A stretch of 64,000 nt of DNA from Campylobacter concisus (GTDB lineage Bacteria > Campylobacterota > Campylobacteria > Campylobacterales > Campylobacteraceae), in contig NZ_CP060707.1 of assembly GCF_003048675.2 (NCBI RefSeq), forward strand, positions 744,001-808,000, given 5' to 3'. Position numbers and translations under genes: made by a program. Positions 26,333-35,102 of the stretch are shown in pieces; the first letter of the stretch is position 1; every line of letters starts with the position of its first letter. The notes beneath the pieces were generated by a model that searched no databases, had not been told where the DNA came from, and saw only the letters and a list, made by a program, of their open reading frames with translations.

Positions 26333-27297
26333 GAGCGTATGCAGAGTGGGAAGAGCAGGAGCTTTTGTTTTTATCGCTGCCACATAGTAAGAGCGACTGG
26401 GAGCCTTATTTAGAGGAGATTTTAGCGAGCTATGAGGAGCTCGTGGCTGCTGTTACGCCCTTTGAAAAGGTGGTGCTTATCTGCCCTGATGAGGCAAATT
26501 TCACTAGGTTTAAGAAATTTAAAAATGTTGAGTTTGTTAAGCTCGATACTGACGATACTTGGATCAGAGACTACGGTATGATCGACGTTTGCACCAAGGA
26601 CGGTGTAAAGAGCTATGACTTTAAATTTAACGCTTGGGGCGGTAAATTTAAGAGCTCAAAAGATGATGCGATAAATTTAGAGCTAGCTAAAATTTACAAA
26701 ACTAAGCTTGAGCCTGTTGATATGATACTAGAGGGCGGAAGTGTCGAGTTTAATGGAGATGGCGTGCTTTTAACTACTTCAAAATGCCTGCTAAATGAAA
26801 ATAGAAATTCATCTCTAAGCAAAGAGCAGATAGAAGAAAAGCTTAAAAATTTATTTGGCCTAAAGCGTATCATCTGGCTTGAAAATGGTTTTATAAGAGG
26901 CGATGACACAGATAGCCACATCGACACTTTAGCGCGTTTTATCACGCCTGATACTATTGCTTACGCAGCTTGCGATGATAAGAGCGACGAGCACTTTGAT
27001 GAGCTAAAAAGGATGGAGGATGAGCTTAAAAAAACTGGCTTTAAGCTACTTGCTCTGCCACTACCTAAGCCTAAATTTTATGAGGGCAAAAGGCTTGGCT
27101 GCACCTATGCAAATTTTATCTTTATAAATGGTGCGCTAATCGTGCCAACATATAACGACGAAAACGACGAAAAGGTGCTAAATTTACTTGCCAAGGCGCT
27201 ACCAGACAGAAAGATCATCGGTGTAAATTCGCTAGTTTTTGTCCGTCAAAATGGCTCGCTTCACTGCTCAAGCCAAAATAGATACAAGAGGGCTTAG
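26329..27297 (+). CDS. aguA: Agmatine deiminase / peptidyl-arginine deiminase family
   Basis: 322 residues of the porphyromonas-type arginine deiminase family. It is expected to hydrolyse agmatine to N-carbamoylputrescine and ammonia. Active-site blocks: DTDDTWIRDYGM, EGGSVEFNGDG, DDTDSHIDTLARF with the catalytic His, and the nucleophile Cys in GSLHCSSQ near the C-terminus. GTG start at 26329 with AAGGAGAG. The amidase for the next step is encoded two genes downstream, which strongly supports agmatine as substrate. Slightly shorter than most AguA proteins (about 340-370). Confidence 0.88.
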   Translation: MRAYAEWEEQELLFLSLPHSKSDWEPYLEEILASYEELVAAVTPFEKVVLICPDEANFTRFKKFKNVEFVKLDTDDTWIRDYGMIDVCTKDGVKSYDFKFNAWGGKFKSSKDDAINLELAKIYKTKLEPVDMILEGGSVEFNGDGVLLTTSKCLLNENRNSSLSKEQIEEKLKNLFGLKRIIWLENGFIRGDDTDSHIDTLARFITPDTIAYAACDDKSDEHFDELKRMEDELKKTGFKLLALPLPKPKFYEGKRLGCTYANFIFINGALIVPTYNDENDEKVLNLLAKALPDRKIIGVNSLVFVRQNGSLHCSSQNRYKRA

Positions 27298-27299
27298 TC

Positions 27300-28226
27300 T
27301 TGTCAAGTCCGTTTGATTATGAGTTTAACCGCATAAATAAGCAGGAGTGCACGCAGAGCGAAAATAAGGCTGTCATCGCAGCGGGAGCTTGTGCCTTTTT
27401 GCTCGCACTTGTGAAATTTGCGGCGGGACTTTTTAGCGGTTCGGTCGCCGTGCTTGGCTCGGCGATAGATTCAATGCTTGATTTTATTGTGTCGCTTTTA
27501 AATTTATTTGCGCTTAGAAAGTCAAGAAAGCAAGCTGATGAGAGATTTAACTTTGGCTACACAAAGCTAGAGGCCTTGGCAGCGCTATTTGAGTGCGTCA
27601 TCATCGTGTTAGCGGCAGGCTTTATCTTTTATGAGAGCATTAAGAAATTTAGAGAGCCAAATTTAGAGATAGACCTTGGCTTAAGCCTTGGTGTGATGGT
27701 GTTTTCAGTCGTGGTGACGCTATGTTTGGTGCTATTTTTAAACCAAATTTCTAAAAAAAGTGGCAACCTTATCATAAAAGCAGACGCGCTGCACTATAAG
27801 ATCGACCTTTTTAGCAACCTTGCAGTCATCATCTCGCTGCTTATCATTAAATTTAGCGGATTTGTGATGATAGATGCGATCTTTGGTATCGTGATAAGCG
27901 GCTACATCGCTCAAAGCGCCATAAGTCTTGGCAAAGACGCCTTTGGTGTCTTGCTAGATCACGCAGCAAGCCCTGAGGTCACAGCTGAGATCATCAAGAT
28001 GATAAAGGCAAAGCAGAGGATTTCAGACTTTCACTATCTAAACACAAGGCAGAGCGCAAATACCATATTTTTAACGCTGCATTTAGTTTTTGACAAAGAT
28101 ATCTCGCTTTACGACGCGCACGAGGTGGCCGAATCGCTTGAAGCTGAGATAAGAGAGAAATTTAAGGATTTTTCGTGGCAGATAACCACGCATTTAGACC
28201 CATACAACGACAAAGAAGGGAAATGA
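27300..28226 (+). CDS. Cation diffusion facilitator (CDF) metal exporter
   Basis: 308 residues, six membrane helices and a C-terminal cytoplasmic domain (about 215-300). Metal-site residues are in GSAIDSMLDF (helix 2) and DALHYKIDLFSNLAV (helix 5); FNFGYTKLEALAALFE is the family loop. The helix 5 pattern HxxxD is that of the iron/zinc (FieF) subgroup. It uses the proton gradient to export Zn, Fe, Mn or similar ions. TTG start two bases after the deiminase stop. Why a metal exporter lies between the two agmatine genes is not evident. Confidence 0.9.
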   Translation: MSSPFDYEFNRINKQECTQSENKAVIAAGACAFLLALVKFAAGLFSGSVAVLGSAIDSMLDFIVSLLNLFALRKSRKQADERFNFGYTKLEALAALFECVIIVLAAGFIFYESIKKFREPNLEIDLGLSLGVMVFSVVVTLCLVLFLNQISKKSGNLIIKADALHYKIDLFSNLAVIISLLIIKFSGFVMIDAIFGIVISGYIAQSAISLGKDAFGVLLDHAASPEVTAEIIKMIKAKQRISDFHYLNTRQSANTIFLTLHLVFDKDISLYDAHEVAESLEAEIREKFKDFSWQITTHLDPYNDKEGK

Positions 28227-28227
28227 G

Positions 28228-29100
28228 ATGAAAGTAGCACTACTTCAACAAGAATTTAAAGGCACAAAAGAGGCGACCATCGCAAAGACGCTTGAGCTAA
28301 TAGCTGAGGCAAAAAAAGGTGGCGCTGATCTCGTGGTCTGCCAAGAGCTACACCAGACGCAGTACTTTTGCCAAAGCGAGGATACAAATTTCTTTGATCA
28401 CGCAAACGACTGGCAAGAAGATATCGCTTTTTGGGGCAGGGTGGCTAAGGAAAATGGCGTAGTTTTAGTCACTTCGCTCTTTGAAAAGAGGGCTGACGGA
28501 CTTTATCACAACACCGCTTTTGTCTTCGAGCGTGACGGCAGCGTAGCTGGCAAATACCGAAAAATGCACATCCCTGATGACCCTGGATTTTACGAGAAAT
28601 TTTACTTCACGCCTGGCGATATCGGCTTTGAGCCTATTGAGACGAGTCTTGGCAAGCTTGGCGTTTTGGTCTGCTGGGATCAGTGGTATCCAGAAGCTGC
28701 AAGGCTAATGGCACTAAAAGGGGCGAAAATTCTCATCTATCCAACGGCTATTGGCTGGTTTGAGGGCGATAGCGAGGATGAAAAGTCAAGGCAGCTTGAA
28801 GCGTGGGTGGCAGTGCAAAGAGGTCACAGCGTGGCAAATGGACTGCCAGTGGTCGCAGTAAATCGTGTGGGCTTTGAAAAAGATGATAGTGGCGTGATGG
28901 ATGGGATAAAATTTTGGGGAAATAGCTTTGTTTACGGGCCACAAGGCGAGCAGCTTTTCCGCGCAAATAGCACAGACGAGCTATGCAAGATCGTTGAGAT
29001 AGACATGAAAAGAAGTGAAGAAGTTCGCAGAATTTGGCCATTTTTACGTGACCGCAGGATCGATGCCTACGCAAATATCACAAAGAGATTTATAGACTAA
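28228..29100 (+). CDS. aguB: N-carbamoylputrescine amidase
   Basis: 290 residues, nitrilase superfamily. The catalytic triad is visible as Glu in VVCQELHQ, Lys in GKYRKMHIPDDPGFYEKFYF and Cys in GVLVCWDQWYPEAARLMALK. QWYPEAAR and the HIPDDPGFYEKFYFTPGD block are typical of AguB. It converts N-carbamoylputrescine to putrescine, CO2 and ammonia, completing the AguA-AguB route to polyamines. Last gene of the four-gene unit, followed by a terminator. Campylobacter lacking ornithine decarboxylase depend on this kind of route. Confidence 0.93.
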   Translation: MKVALLQQEFKGTKEATIAKTLELIAEAKKGGADLVVCQELHQTQYFCQSEDTNFFDHANDWQEDIAFWGRVAKENGVVLVTSLFEKRADGLYHNTAFVFERDGSVAGKYRKMHIPDDPGFYEKFYFTPGDIGFEPIETSLGKLGVLVCWDQWYPEAARLMALKGAKILIYPTAIGWFEGDSEDEKSRQLEAWVAVQRGHSVANGLPVVAVNRVGFEKDDSGVMDGIKFWGNSFVYGPQGEQLFRANSTDELCKIVEIDMKRSEEVRRIWPFLRDRRIDAYANITKRFID

Positions 29101-29104
29101 ATTT

Positions 29105-29125
29105 AGAGCTAGAATTTCTAGCTCT
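29105..29125 (+). terminator. Terminator after aguB
   Basis: AGAGCTAGAA (29105-29114) and TTCTAGCTCT (29116-29125) are perfectly complementary; the tip will open into a small loop. TAAAATTTAG follows. It starts five bases after the aguB stop. Confidence 0.8.
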
Positions 29126-29304
29126 TAAAATTTAGATTGCTCGTAAAAGAAATATAAATTTATTCTTAAGAAAATATTTTTTTAAGCCTTGATTGTGTAG
29201 AATAGTTGCAACTTTACAAAAATGGCATAAAAATATCATAACAAAAAGATACAAAGCTAAATTTATAGAATAAAATAGCCTTAAATTTTTTGAAAGGATT
29301 TTAG

Positions 29305-30246
29305 ATGAAAACTACTTCTTTGGCACTTGCTGGATTGCTTTTAGCAACAACACTTTCAGCAAAAGAATTTATCAGTATCGGCACTGGTGGTATGACAGGT
29401 ACATACTATCCAATAGGTGGAGCGATCTGCCGTTTGGCAAACAAAAATACAGACGTAAAATGTTCTGTTCAATCAACTGGCGGCTCTGTTTATAACGTAA
29501 ATAACGTCCTTAAAAAAGAGCTTACTTTTGGCTTTGTTCAAAGTGACGTCGTCTATGACAAATATAACGGCACTGGCAAATTTGACGGAGCAAAAGATGA
29601 AAATTTACGCTCAGTAGTGGCTATCTATCCAGAGCTTCTTGCATTTGTCGTGGCAAAAGATAGCGGTCTAACAAGTGATATCCAGTCTTTTGCAGGTAAA
29701 AAATACAACGTAGGCAACCCAGGCAGCGGCAACGAAGTGAGCACGCTTGAAGTCTTTAAAGCAAAGGGCTTTGATGTTTCAAAACTAGGATACCGCGGCG
29801 TTTTAACAGTTGGTGAATGCCCACACGCACTAAAAGATAAAAAGATAGATGGTTATAGCTTTGTCGTTGGTCACCCAACCGCAAACATCACTGACGCTGC
29901 GACATCTTTGCCTATTGATATCCTAAACATCGAAGGCAGCGAGATCGATAAACTTCTTAAAGAAAAACCATACTTTGCAAAAGGTGTGATCCCAAAAGGC
30001 TCATATGATGGCGTCGATCACGATGTAAATACTATCGGCGTAAAGGCTGTTTTAGTAACTAGCAAAGATACAAAAGATGAGGCTGTAAAAGCTGTGATAA
30101 AAGCTATTTTAGACAACTTTGATGAGTATAAAACTCTTCACCCAGCGCTAAAATCAGTAAATAAAGAAGATCTCGTCCAAGGTCTTTCAGCTCCGCTTCA
30201 CCCAGCTGCAGAGGCTGCGTTTAAAGAGGCAGGTATCTTAAAATAA
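29305..30246 (+). CDS. TAXI-family TRAP transporter solute receptor
   Basis: 313 residues with a cleavable signal peptide (about 1-19, ending TLSA-KEF). FISIGTGGMTGTYYPIGGAI is the hallmark TAXI opening, and GSGNEVSTLEVFKAKG and YRGVLTVGECPHALKDKKID follow the family pattern. It is a periplasmic binding protein for a TRAP transporter; the ligand is often a dicarboxylate or amino acid such as glutamate but is not readable from sequence. It is followed by a weak-looking terminator and then the fused permease, an arrangement that lets the receptor be made in excess. Confidence 0.93.
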   Translation: MKTTSLALAGLLLATTLSAKEFISIGTGGMTGTYYPIGGAICRLANKNTDVKCSVQSTGGSVYNVNNVLKKELTFGFVQSDVVYDKYNGTGKFDGAKDENLRSVVAIYPELLAFVVAKDSGLTSDIQSFAGKKYNVGNPGSGNEVSTLEVFKAKGFDVSKLGYRGVLTVGECPHALKDKKIDGYSFVVGHPTANITDAATSLPIDILNIEGSEIDKLLKEKPYFAKGVIPKGSYDGVDHDVNTIGVKAVLVTSKDTKDEAVKAVIKAILDNFDEYKTLHPALKSVNKEDLVQGLSAPLHPAAEAAFKEAGILK

Positions 30247-30252
30247 TCCATC

Positions 30253-30273
30253 TCCAGGGGCTTTGCCTCTGGA
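30253..30273 (+). terminator. Hairpin between TRAP receptor and permease genes
   Basis: TCCAGGGGC at 30253-30261 pairs with GCCTCTGGA at 30265-30273 with one G-U pair and a TTT loop, followed by TAAAATTTAA. Probably partial termination, giving more receptor than permease message. Confidence 0.7.
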
Positions 30274-30332
30274 TAAAATTTAAATATGCAAATTTCTTCT
30301 AAATTTATATATTTAAATTTTAAAGGAGAGAG

Positions 30333-32399
30333 ATGAACGAAGTTAATGACAACGAAGAACAATTTGTCGAAGTAAAGACAAGAGAGATAAATAGCAATTT
30401 TTACAACTATTTCATCGCATTTGCGTGTTTCTCTTGGTCGGTTTTTCAGCTTTATATAGCGTATTTCCCACTAAATACTAACATTTCACGCTCTATTCAC
30501 CTAGCTTTTGCGGTTGGGCTTGTATTTTTGCTCTATCCAGTCACTTTTCATAAAAAGGCTCACTCAAGTTTGCCATTTTACGACCTAGTTTTTTGCGTGG
30601 TAGGCGTTGTTGCCGTGCTTTATCCAGCTGTTTATTTTTATGAGCTAGCTGATAGGACAGGGGATTATATCACTCAAGATATCGTCATATCGTTTTTGGC
30701 GATCATTGTCTTACTTGAGGCTGGCAGGCGTGTCATGGGACCAGCGCTTCCTATCATTTGTATATTATTTTTGATATATGATCACTTTGGACCTTATATG
30801 CCAGACATCATCGCTCACCAGGGCGCTAGCTTAGAAAAGATCGCGGGACATATGTTTTTAACGACAGAGGGCGTCTTTGGCGTGCCTATCGGTGTTAGCG
30901 TTAGTTTTATCTATCTTTTCGTTCTTTTTGGCTCATTGTTAGAGCGAGCAGGCGCTGGACAATACTTCATAAATTTAGCCTTCTCGCTTCTTGGTAAATA
31001 TAGAGGCGGCCCGGCCAAAGCCTCAGTCATCGCAAGCGGCCTAACAGGCATGGTTTCAGGCAGTTCAACAGCAAACGTCGTAACCGTTGGTACATTTACC
31101 ATACCGCTTATGAAAAAAGCTGGTCTTTCACGCACAAAAGCTGGTGCTATCGAGGTTGCGGCTGGTGTAAATGGACAGCTCATGCCACCTATCATGGGTG
31201 CGGCTGCTTTTATCATCGCTGAGTTTTTAGGCATGACATATACAAATGTCATGATGGCAGCGGTTATCCCAGCGTTTGCGTGCTATTTGTCGCTATTTTT
31301 TATCGTGCATTTAGAGAGCGTTAAGCTTGGACTAAAAGGCATAGATCAGAGCGAATTTCACTCAAGATTTAAAATTTTTGTTAGTGGCCTTCACTATATA
31401 ACGCCTATTTTGATCTTGCTTTATACATTGCTAATCGCAAAAGAGTCGGCCATCTCAGCAGCTTTTAATGCGATCGGATTTTTATTTTTGATAATGATAT
31501 TTCAAGAGCCAACTAAAAAGCTTGCTTCAGGCGAAAAAGTAGGCATAAATGACGTGCTTTTAGGCTTTGAGGATATATTTTGGGCGATGGTCGCAGCTGC
31601 AAAGAGTATGACTACAATAGCCATTGCAACCGCGCTTGCTGGCATCATCGTGGGCTCTATCTCGCTTACTGGCCTTGGTCAGGTGCTCTCTGATCTAGTC
31701 GAGCTTTTAGCAGGCGATAACATCATGATGATCCTAGTTTTAACAGCTCTTATGTCGCTTATCCTTGGTATGGGTCTTCCAACGACAGCAAACTACATCG
31801 TCGTCTCAAGCCTTGTTGCGCCAGTTATCTTATTTTTGGCGCATAAAAATGGCTTTTTGATCCCTGCCATTGCTGTGCATCTTTTTGTATTTTACTTTGG
31901 AATTTTAGCCGATGATACGCCGCCAGTTGGCATCGCAGCCTATGCAGCAGCGGGCATCGCTAAAGCAAATCCAATAACCGTTGGCGTTCAAGGGTTCTTT
32001 TACGATCTAAGAACGGCGATCTTGCCATTTGCCTTTTTCTTTAACAACAAACTTATGCTAATTGATAGCATAAACACGAGCGATCCGCTTGATTCAAAAG
32101 GTATCGTTTGGATGAGCAACCCACTTGAAATTTTACTTGTTTTTGGTATGGCGATCGTGGGGATGTTTGCCTTTTCAAGCTTGCTTCAAGGCTACTACGT
32201 CACTAAGCTTAGGATCTGGGAGAGGGCGCTACTTATCCCAGTCGTGCCTCTAGCACTTGTGCCAAATATCTGCGTGAAATTTGGCCTAATGCCAAACGAA
32301 TACACAGCCTACATCGTAGCAGCGGCTCTTTATGGTTTTGTCTTTATGACCCAGTGGGGCATAAAAGATAAACCGCTTGATCAAATAAGAGCGATTTAA
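30333..32399 (+). CDS. TRAP transporter fused permease (DctQM type)
   Basis: 688 residues, about 16-18 membrane segments. The first quarter corresponds to the small 4-helix subunit, the rest to the 12-helix large subunit, in one chain, as usual for TAXI-TRAP systems. Family blocks: GSLLERAGAGQYFINLAFSL, GMVSGSSTANVVTVGTFTIP, and the C-terminal LILGMGLPTTANYIVVSSLV plus DDTPPVGIAAYAAAGIAKAN. Uses an ion gradient to import the ligand caught by the receptor upstream. GGAGAG lies before the ATG. Confidence 0.94.
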   Translation: MNEVNDNEEQFVEVKTREINSNFYNYFIAFACFSWSVFQLYIAYFPLNTNISRSIHLAFAVGLVFLLYPVTFHKKAHSSLPFYDLVFCVVGVVAVLYPAVYFYELADRTGDYITQDIVISFLAIIVLLEAGRRVMGPALPIICILFLIYDHFGPYMPDIIAHQGASLEKIAGHMFLTTEGVFGVPIGVSVSFIYLFVLFGSLLERAGAGQYFINLAFSLLGKYRGGPAKASVIASGLTGMVSGSSTANVVTVGTFTIPLMKKAGLSRTKAGAIEVAAGVNGQLMPPIMGAAAFIIAEFLGMTYTNVMMAAVIPAFACYLSLFFIVHLESVKLGLKGIDQSEFHSRFKIFVSGLHYITPILILLYTLLIAKESAISAAFNAIGFLFLIMIFQEPTKKLASGEKVGINDVLLGFEDIFWAMVAAAKSMTTIAIATALAGIIVGSISLTGLGQVLSDLVELLAGDNIMMILVLTALMSLILGMGLPTTANYIVVSSLVAPVILFLAHKNGFLIPAIAVHLFVFYFGILADDTPPVGIAAYAAAGIAKANPITVGVQGFFYDLRTAILPFAFFFNNKLMLIDSINTSDPLDSKGIVWMSNPLEILLVFGMAIVGMFAFSSLLQGYYVTKLRIWERALLIPVVPLALVPNICVKFGLMPNEYTAYIVAAALYGFVFMTQWGIKDKPLDQIRAI

Positions 32400-32401
32400 C
32401 A

Positions 32402-32425
32402 TTAGGCAAGAGCTCTCTTGCCTAA
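32402..32425 (+). terminator. Terminator after the TRAP permease gene
   Basis: TTAGGCAAGAG (32402-32412) and CTCTTGCCTAA (32415-32425) are fully complementary; in practice the top pairs open into a loop. ACTTTTAAATTTATTT follows. It lies two bases after the stop codon. Confidence 0.82.
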
Positions 32426-32470
32426 ACTTTTAAATTTATTTATTTCTATTGATTTTATAAAAAGTGAGAA

Positions 32471-32491
32471 TTTAGGCTTTAAAAGCCTAAA
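32471..32491 (-). terminator. Terminator of the Sel1/Hcp-like gene
   Basis: TTTAGGCTTT (32471-32480) and AAAGCCTAAA (32482-32491) are complementary. On the minus strand it follows the Hcp-like stop directly and is followed by TTCTCACTTTTT. It faces the TRAP terminator, so the two transcription units are insulated from each other. Confidence 0.75.
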
Positions 32492-32493
32492 GA

Positions 32494-32979
32494 TCAAAGT
32501 TGTTTTGAGCGTTTTAGATCGCCTGCAAACTCGCAAGACATCTTATCGTTTAGTTTGCAGCCTTTTTCTAAGAAGGTGTAAGCCTCTTTAAATTTCTTAG
32601 CTTCTATTAGTATCGAGCCTATCATGCCGCAAGAGTAGCCGTCGTTTTGCTCGCAAGCTTTGTTAAAAAGCTCTCTTGCCTTTTGTGGATCGTTATCTAG
32701 ATAAATTCCACCAGCTGCTGAGCAACCCTCTTTTTCGCCACCTTGGCAAGCTTTGTTGTAAAACTCTAACGCTTTGTTGCTATCTGGCACGTCAGTTTTG
32801 CCAACCTGGTATATCGCACCTGCTATTACGCATGATCTTGCGTCATTTGCCGCGCAACCTGCTTCAAATTTAGATAAAGCCTCAGTGAAATTTGAGTCAG
32901 CATAAGCCTTCAAGCCATCTTCAAAGTCGCCTGCTAGAGCGCAAGCTGCAAGAAGCGAGATAAAAATCATTTTTTTCAT
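32494..32979 (-). CDS. Secreted cysteine-rich Sel1-repeat (Hcp-like) protein
   Basis: 161 residues from the ATG at 32979, chosen because it gives a clean signal peptide (KKMIFISLLAACALA, cleavage before GDF) with AAAGGAAAATTT upstream. The mature protein has about four Sel1-like helical repeats, each with a cysteine pair (GCAANDARSC, ACQGGEKEGC, ACEQNDGYSC, GCKLNDKMSC), the spacing seen in Helicobacter cysteine-rich proteins, where each repeat is closed by a disulfide. Probably periplasmic or secreted; function unknown, with beta-lactam binding or protein scaffolding known from relatives. Confidence 0.87.
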   Translation of the reverse strand: MKKMIFISLLAACALAGDFEDGLKAYADSNFTEALSKFEAGCAANDARSCVIAGAIYQVGKTDVPDSNKALEFYNKACQGGEKEGCSAAGGIYLDNDPQKARELFNKACEQNDGYSCGMIGSILIEAKKFKEAYTFLEKGCKLNDKMSCEFAGDLKRSKQL

Positions 32980-33049
32980 CAAATTTTCCTTTTGTAAAGT
33001 AATATGCAATTTTAACATATTAAATTTACACTTACTTGATGAAAAATAA

Positions 33050-33712
33050 TTATGATTTTAAAATTTGCTCTTGCTCTTTGTAATCAGGCATGATGGCTTC
33101 TATAAATTTATAAAAGCTGGTTTGATGATGCGGATAGAGCAGGTGAGTAAGCTCGTGAAGCACGACGTATCGCACGGCTGAGAGCGGCTTTTCGATTAGT
33201 CTTAGTCTTAAGTTTATATAGCCTTTTTTGTGGTTGCAGCTGCCCCAGCGAGTTTTGCTATCTCTTATGACAATGCGACTAACTGGCTTATTGATATGAG
33301 GCTGATAGTAGCTTACAAGCTCTAAAAATAGCTCTTTTGCCCTTGCTTTTTTAAAGCGCTCTAGCGCCTTTAAATTTGGCGTTATGATAAATTTATCTTC
33401 AAAAAAAGGCACATTTACGCTCTCATCAAATTTGATCTTATAAATTTGCCCAAGAAATTTCATCTCATCATCTTTTGGCAAATTTAAAAGAGCTTTTTTA
33501 TAAGAGTTTTCAAGCCAAATTCTGTGCGTTTCAAGAAAGCCAAGAGCCATCTTTTGCGTGCTGTAAAATGGCATAGAAAGCGTGATCTTAGCATCCTTGC
33601 CAACTCTTAATCGCATAGCCTTTACATTTGTTTTAAAATTTATTAAAACGCTTAAGCCATAAAAGTCTAAATTTAGGCTCTTTTGCCTCAAACTAGGCGT
33701 TTTTCTTGCCAC
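33050..33712 (-). CDS. YgjP/SprT-like zinc metallopeptidase domain protein
   Basis: 220 residues from the GTG at 33712, which has GGAG nine bases upstream; the longer frame to 33757 merely runs over the MATE gene in another frame, and a TTG at 33691 is also possible. The YgjP-like domain ends in the zinc motif LHELTHLLYPHHQTSFYKFI (HExxH), preceded by RDSKTRWGSCNHKKGYINLR, a diagnostic block of the family. Probably a cytoplasmic metallopeptidase or a partner of a restriction system in other bacteria; no such system lies here. The start overlaps the MATE gene end. Confidence 0.85.
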   Translation of the reverse strand: MARKTPSLRQKSLNLDFYGLSVLINFKTNVKAMRLRVGKDAKITLSMPFYSTQKMALGFLETHRIWLENSYKKALLNLPKDDEMKFLGQIYKIKFDESVNVPFFEDKFIITPNLKALERFKKARAKELFLELVSYYQPHINKPVSRIVIRDSKTRWGSCNHKKGYINLRLRLIEKPLSAVRYVVLHELTHLLYPHHQTSFYKFIEAIMPDYKEQEQILKS

Positions 33713-35007
33713 TTTTTGCTTCTCCAGCGCCAGGTATTTGCAAGGCCTCTTAGCCACTCATCAGCGCAAAATCCTATCCAAACGCCGATGATCCCCCAGC
33801 CAAGGTGTATGCCTAAGAAATATCCAAGCGGCAGCGAAAGCCCCCACATAAAGATAAGCCCAGTTGCAAGTGGAAATTTCGCGTCGCCACTTGCACGAAG
33901 GGCATTTACGATGACGACGTTAAAGGTTCTGCCAGCTTCTAACACGATCGAGAGCGTAAAGAGCGGTAGCATTATCTTGCGCAAGCCCTCATCTAAATTT
34001 AGTGCGTCCATGATCTTATACTTTAAGGCGTAGGCGATCAAAACGACGACGAGCGTTATAAAAATGCCAAGCCACAAGGCTTTAAAGGTTCTTGTATAGG
34101 CCTCGTTAAACTCGCTTGCCCCAACCAAATGCCCAACGATGACCTCGTTTGCCACGCTGATACTTGCTCCACAAAGTAAGATGAGAAGCGTAATCTGAAA
34201 GTAGATCGTTTGCACGCTAAGAGTTGCCTCGCCCATGCTCGCGATAAAGCCAAATGCGACCATGTATTGCGCCATCCAGAGTAAATTTTCGCCAGCACTT
34301 GGCAAGCCAACTGAGAGTATTTTCTTTAAAATTCCAAACGGCACGACAAGTAGCTTGCTAAGATAAATTTTAACTTTTGCCACGCGTATAAGCATGTAAA
34401 GTAGGACAAAAACGCCAATAAGCCTACCTACAAATGTCGAGATAGCAACACCTTGCAAGCCTAAATTTGGCAGATCAAACCAGCCAAAAAGGGCGATGGC
34501 ATTGCCAAAGATGGTGATGATGTTCATCAAAACTGAAGTTAGCATCACGGCAGTTGCTAGATTATAGACGCGAAGCACCGCAGCTAGCACCATGCCGATG
34601 CCATCAAAGAGCAATGCAAAGCCAAGTATGTGAAGGTATGAGAAACTATCGTTTATGAGATCGTTTGGAACGTTTAGTAAATTTAAGATGTTGTAGCCAA
34701 AGACGTAGATGATGATGGCTGAAAAGATGCCAAAGACCGTATTTGACGTGATGCTTGCGTGTATGACGCTTGAAGCTAGCTCGTTTTGCTTTGCTCCAAG
34801 TGCTTGTGCGACGACGACTGAGCAGCCCATGCTTAAAAAGTTAAAAATGGTCATAAAAAGGTCCATCACTTGATTGCCCGCACCCATGGCGCCAACTAGA
34901 TGCACGCTCACTTTTGTCACCATGTAGGTGTTTATGATAAGCGTTATAAAGTGTAAAAACATATCTAAAAATATAGGGACGACCAGCTTTTTCATAGAAA
35001 GATTCAT
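33688..35007 (-). CDS. MATE-family multidrug/cation efflux protein
   Basis: 439 residues from the ATG at 35007, with GGAGAAATTT upstream; the 47-residue longer frame is mostly overlap with the divergent ABC-F gene leader and is rejected. Twelve membrane segments, with GNQVMDLFMTIFNFLSMGCS and VVAQALGAKQNELASS in the first half and the matching pseudo-repeat SVANEVIVGHLVGASEFNEA in the second, typical of DinF/NorM-like MATE pumps that export cationic compounds using Na+ or H+. Divergently transcribed from the ABC-F gene. Confidence 0.92.
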   Translation of the reverse strand: MNLSMKKLVVPIFLDMFLHFITLIINTYMVTKVSVHLVGAMGAGNQVMDLFMTIFNFLSMGCSVVVAQALGAKQNELASSVIHASITSNTVFGIFSAIIIYVFGYNILNLLNVPNDLINDSFSYLHILGFALLFDGIGMVLAAVLRVYNLATAVMLTSVLMNIITIFGNAIALFGWFDLPNLGLQGVAISTFVGRLIGVFVLLYMLIRVAKVKIYLSKLLVVPFGILKKILSVGLPSAGENLLWMAQYMVAFGFIASMGEATLSVQTIYFQITLLILLCGASISVANEVIVGHLVGASEFNEAYTRTFKALWLGIFITLVVVLIAYALKYKIMDALNLDEGLRKIMLPLFTLSIVLEAGRTFNVVIVNALRASGDAKFPLATGLIFMWGLSLPLGYFLGIHLGWGIIGVWIGFCADEWLRGLANTWRWRSKKWQEKRLV

Positions 35008-35069
35008 AAATTTCTCCTTTTTTAAATTTTGGGCGATTATAGCCAAATTAGGTTTTAGCTCCCTTTTGA

Positions 35070-35075
35070 TATAAT
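35070..35075 (+). promoter_or_regulatory. Extended -10 promoter of the ABC-F gene
   Basis: TGATATAAT (TATAAT at 35070-35075 with TG two bases before) sits 28 bases upstream of the ATG. No clear -35 hexamer; T-rich DNA upstream is typical of Campylobacter sigma-70 promoters. Confidence 0.65.
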
Positions 35076-35102
35076 CCAAAAAATTTAAAATTTGAGAGAA
35101 AA

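Noticed and set aside
33713..33757. Longer N-terminus of the YgjP-like protein
   Set aside because: That segment is the MATE C-terminal coding sequence in another frame; GTG at 33712 has GGAG in front.
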